In this document: positions 63,001 to 64,000 of the stretch, piece after piece
Numbering within the stretch: position 1 is the stretch's first letter
Layout of the letters: every line of letters begins with the position of its first letter
Assembly (NCBI GenBank): GCA_900542825.1
Contig: UQOY01000008.1
Coordinates: forward strand, 34,937-98,936
Length of the DNA: 64,000 bases
Direction: 5' to 3'
From: an uncultured Collinsella sp.
Lineage (GTDB): Bacteria > Actinomycetota > Coriobacteriia > Coriobacteriales > Coriobacteriaceae
Position numbers and translations under genes: made by a program
Notes under the pieces: generated by a model
Told to the model about the DNA's origin: nothing
Seen by the model: the letters and a program-made list of their open reading frames with translations, nothing else
Database searches by the model: none

Positions 63001-63142
63001 TTGCCGTCTGGCCTTTGCGGCCGGAATCGGCGGAGAATACGCTGCCAATAAATTGTTGTCCGCGGAACAGGTCGCAGGTTGCTTCGATGGCCTCCAGCTG
63101 GTGCTGCTGGTCGGATGAGAACTTGAACTCGAGCGCCGCCAT
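60080..63142 (-). CDS. res: Type III restriction enzyme Res subunit
   Basis: 1020-residue Res protein, an ATP-dependent translocase and endonuclease working with Mod. Superfamily 2 helicase motifs: I in METGTGKTYVYIRS (about residue 90), Ia VVPSVAIREG, II VIIDEPQSVD, III LRYSATHKQ and VI-like QKIGRGLRLCVN. The C-terminal PD-(D/E)XK nuclease shows YNPDWAYVEE and FVTETKGG. ATG 63142 is 1 base after the mod stop. All motifs are intact. Confidence 0.94.
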   Translation of the reverse strand: MAALEFKFSSDQQHQLEAIEATCDLFRGQQFIGSVFSADSGRKGQTAIGELMVGHGNELRVAPGQLLDNLHAVQEEGCLPATDVLTDGRLRDFTVEMETGTGKTYVYIRSIYELNRRYGITKFVIVVPSVAIREGVLKSLQTTRRHFETLYDRTPLDYFVYDSKDMGPVGNFATSSSIQVMVINIDAFNKGLEKDGTAKEGNLFHRPSEKLTGGFSPRELVSACKPVVIIDEPQSVDNTKQAKAAIKSLNPLFVLRYSATHKQAYNMIYRLTPVDAFERHLVKGICVDSIKAEANLNGAYVRLESVKSDPFSAKVSIDVRQADGTQKRKAVTVKTGNDLYQKSGENSDYESGWVVNNIGAAVGDEFIEFQNGEVLELGEALGDVNEEVVKRAQIRRTIEDHLARQFELWPRGVKVLSLFFIDRVDRYRVYEPEVHDGLYALMFEEEYAGALNSKAPRRIAKAAGIGKGTWLECYEAVGAPLVRDPHAVHQGYFAKDKKGKFKDSKGAAGTADDAGAFELIMQKKETLISFPDGKDADKDVSFVFSHSALKEGWDNPNVFQICTLVETKDNLTKRQKIGRGLRLCVNQDGERLYDPEANVLTVIANESYDDFANGLQKELEAEDFKFGVITPESFTKVTVKGDDGVEERLGYEKSKQVYDHLVATGMVDGKGAVTPELKAAAEEGKVELPAELEPAKEQVEAIIIHKSQRVQIRDKAKEVSVELQKDVTLDPAFQALWDRIRQRTRFQVEVDSGKLIEHAIEAVDGMLAVRPPQVTSERASLGIDDAGVSAEGTGTSVVSVSGKVKYDLPDPIAELQDAVGLTRGTIKAILEGCSRLDEFEIDPATFLAQVGDKINRVKNDLIAQGIKYVRLPEDEWYTMRDLELDDYTAYLGQNAWKPDMTSKSLYNYVVYDSAGVERSFAEALDKQEEVLVFAKLPSAFKIDTPLGSYNPDWAYVEEADGERRVYFVTETKGGKNGEPALRDAEKIKIGCAKKHFEALDLGNDFHYNVRTTYQYEAVKA

Positions 63143-63143
63143 G

Positions 63144-64000
63144 CTAGACCGTCCTCAATTCGATCTCACAGCCCATGCGCTCGCCGGCGTGCTTGAAGAT
63201 CTGCACGGCGTTGAGCTTGAGGGTGTCGTCGAGGACGGAATCGAGGATGAGAACGCGCCTGGGCTCCATGTCGGCGATGGCCTCGAGCGCCTCAATGGTG
63301 AGGCCTCGGGACATGCAGCAGACGAGCTCGTCGCAAGCGACGGACCAGATGGGATAGCCCGCGGCTTCAGACTTCTCGACGGGCAGCGTGAGCTCGAGGC
63401 CCCATTTGAGCATCATCTCGAAGACGATATCCATATCGGAGCGATCGGGCTTGACCACGTCGAAGAGGAGCTGACCGGGCTCGGGCTTCTCAATGCCGGA
63501 CTCATCGAGCTCGAACACACGGAAGCCGATGTCGGGAAGCTGCTTGGGTCCCTCGCCAAGCTTGAGTTGACGGTTGGATTCCTCGAGCTCGGTTTTGATT
63601 TTGTCGCCTGCGCGGCGAATGCGTCCTTCGCCTATGTCGCAGAGAGTCTCATACCCGTCCTTGTAGGCGTCGCGTTTCGGGTCACAAGGCTCTGGAAGCT
63701 GGACAAGGATAAACTGATAGCGATCATCTTTTCCGAGCTCCTGCAGGAACATGGCATGGGCGGTCGATGCTGAGCCTGAGAAAAAATCAAGCACAATATC
63801 ACCCGTGCTTAAATGCTCATGTACGGTAAGGAAGCAAGCAACCGAAAACAAGAGATAGACCGCCAGCACTACACTATTCCGAACCAAAGACCAAAAGATA
63901 AGCATTGTGGGAAAATCTAAACTTTTGGATTTTCCTACAATGCCAACTACGGCGGAATCCCTCCCACTCCTTATATCTTTCTGTATACATTGAATTTGTA
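63144..64000 (-). CDS. mod: Type III DNA methyltransferase Mod, C-terminal part (5' end beyond window)
   Basis: The frame is open to the right edge; about 285 residues are visible. The AdoMet motif is VLDFFSGSASTAHAM (Ala replacing the usual Gly in FSGSG), preceded by VVGIVGKSKSLDFP and followed by ILVQLPEPCDP and the GEGRIRRAGDKI helix. In this beta-class layout the catalytic DPPY lies upstream, outside the window. A stretch rich in hydrophobic residues (VLAVYLLFSVACFL) before motif I is unusual. Mod also gives the specificity of Res. Confidence 0.88.
   Translation of the reverse strand, partial: QIQCIQKDIRSGRDSAVVGIVGKSKSLDFPTMLIFWSLVRNSVVLAVYLLFSVACFLTVHEHLSTGDIVLDFFSGSASTAHAMFLQELGKDDRYQFILVQLPEPCDPKRDAYKDGYETLCDIGEGRIRRAGDKIKTELEESNRQLKLGEGPKQLPDIGFRVFELDESGIEKPEPGQLLFDVVKPDRSDMDIVFEMMLKWGLELTLPVEKSEAAGYPIWSVACDELVCCMSRGLTIEALEAIADMEPRRVLILDSVLDDTLKLNAVQIFKHAGERMGCEIELRTV

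Overview
The window is high-G+C DNA and reads like a chromosome segment of a gut Coriobacteriia (Actinomycetota), most probably Collinsella or a close relative. This is an inference from gene content (type III glutamine synthetase, MurT/GatD amidation enzyme, GatCAB, split cobalamin methionine synthase, many iron-type dehydrogenases), codon style and repeat-rich intergenic regions. No 16S rRNA gene is present to confirm it.

Layout. 1-4.9 kb: tail of an ABC exporter, moaA and a moaC-mobB fusion (molybdenum cofactor), and an MFS transporter. 5-9.7 kb: a HAD phosphatase and the gatCAB operon. 10-17.2 kb: an AraC-type regulator divergent from a pair of fused ABC transporters of the siderophore-transport type, then a small membrane protein and a P1B-like ATPase. 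Both transport operons carry the same 16-bp palindrome upstream, which suggests one metal-responsive regulator. 17.3-18.7 kb: a RelB-like/PIN toxin-antitoxin pair and a hypothetical protein. 18.9-20 kb: tmRNA (ssrA) followed by a repeat-rich non-coding stretch. 20-24.9 kb: patatin-like hydrolase, rplM-rpsI, glmM, a lone PTS EIIA(Glc) domain and nagB (amino-sugar metabolism). 25.3-28.3 kb: a large STAND ATPase with a C-terminal SARP-type DNA-binding module. 28.4-35.7 kb (minus strand): yhbY, a methyltransferase, a PFL/UPF0210 protein and the metF / MetH-reactivation / metH operon. 36.2-39 kb: type III glutamine synthetase, a MITE-like element and tRNA-Glu. 39.3-43.6 kb (minus): a single-chain MurT-GatD and two helical-repeat proteins. 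44-47.7 kb: three metal-dependent dehydrogenases. 47.9-54.3 kb: a four-cluster ferredoxin-like protein, ychF, a DUF1648 protein, a small XRE/Cys-rich module, asparaginase and guaA.

From about 54.4 kb to the right edge lies a probable integrated element inserted downstream of guaA. It starts with a cluster of GGGAGTAA motifs and an XRE repressor facing an excisionase-integrase-MobC-like operon. A defence cluster follows: a GmrSD-type (DUF262/DUF1524) gene broken by one in-frame TGA, a DUF4238 gene, and a type III restriction-modification system (res, and mod running off the edge).

The strongest unusual signals are intergenic or architectural: a three-copy 64-bp palindromic repeat, perfect 28- and 32-bp inverted repeats, inverted T-arm copies at tmRNA and tRNA-Glu, a 62-bp tandem array, a MITE-like element, the MurT-GatD and MoaC-MobB fusions, the shared transport operator, and the DUF4238 gene locked behind type III res.
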